In this document: positions 6,880-6,909 of the stretch, piece by piece
How the letters are laid out: every line of letters begins with the position of its first letter
Numbering within the stretch: the stretch's first letter is position 1
Assembly: GCA_028694715.1 (NCBI GenBank)
Contig: JAQVKJ010000066.1
Location: 1 to 6,909, forward strand
Length of the DNA: 6,909 nucleotides
Direction: 5' to 3'
From: Weeksellaceae bacterium
GTDB lineage: Bacteria > Bacteroidota > Bacteroidia > Flavobacteriales > Weeksellaceae
Position numbers and translations under genes: made by a program
Notes under the pieces: generated by a model
Databases searched by the model: none
The model's input: the letters and a program-made list of their open reading frames with translations, nothing else
Told to the model about the DNA's origin: nothing

Positions 6880-6909
6880 TCTATATGGTTTTCATTTGTA
6901 CAATGCTTT

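Noticed and set aside
6880..6909. A promoter or a named upstream gene before murF-alr
   Set aside because: Thirty bases are too few. TACAAATG is a poor match to the -7 consensus, and all three minus-strand frames are compatible with a gene's 3' end.
1..6909. CRISPR arrays, tRNA or rRNA genes, insertion sequences, attachment sites
   Set aside because: No spaced direct repeats, cloverleaf sequences, transposase motifs or flanking terminal repeats were seen; the window is almost fully coding.

Overview
This window reads as an ordinary chromosomal stretch of a member of the Bacteroidota. Three things point there. First, a gene fusing a MurF-type ligase to an alanine racemase, a fusion typical of that phylum. 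Second, two exact matches to the Bacteroidota -7 promoter element TAnnTTTG. Third, weak or absent Shine-Dalgarno sequences and a lipoprotein with an acidic stretch after its cysteine. The class cannot be settled from the sequence. No mobile element, CRISPR array, tRNA or rRNA is visible, and no stretch over 300 bases lacks a gene.

Layout. The left end (2-1318, plus strand) is the 3' three-quarters of lepA (elongation factor 4), whose start lies outside the window. Everything else is on the minus strand and reads right to left. The murF-alr fusion (6879-4432) is followed by a 143-base intergenic region with a good promoter for recX (4288-3821). After a 62-base gap comes a predicted lipoprotein of unknown function (3758-2976). 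Next is a 92-base gap with a strong terminator hairpin and a promoter. A hotdog-fold acyl-CoA thioesterase (2883-2380) then overlaps thiL (2383-1334) by 4 bases. thiL and lepA converge with 15 bases between their stop codons.

Functions. The genes serve translation (LepA), thiamine diphosphate synthesis (ThiL), acyl-thioester hydrolysis, RecA control (RecX) and peptidoglycan precursor synthesis (MurF-Alr). Only the thioesterase-thiL pair is clearly one transcription unit. The others appear to be separate units on the same strand, each with its own candidate promoter, although the one for murF-alr would lie outside the window.

I found no convincing new system. The points most worth a second look are the altered MurF half of the fusion and its forced TTG start, the unassigned lipoprotein, two promoters sharing an extended core, a terminator whose T-tract holds the next promoter's -33 element, and the coupling of a thioesterase to thiL.
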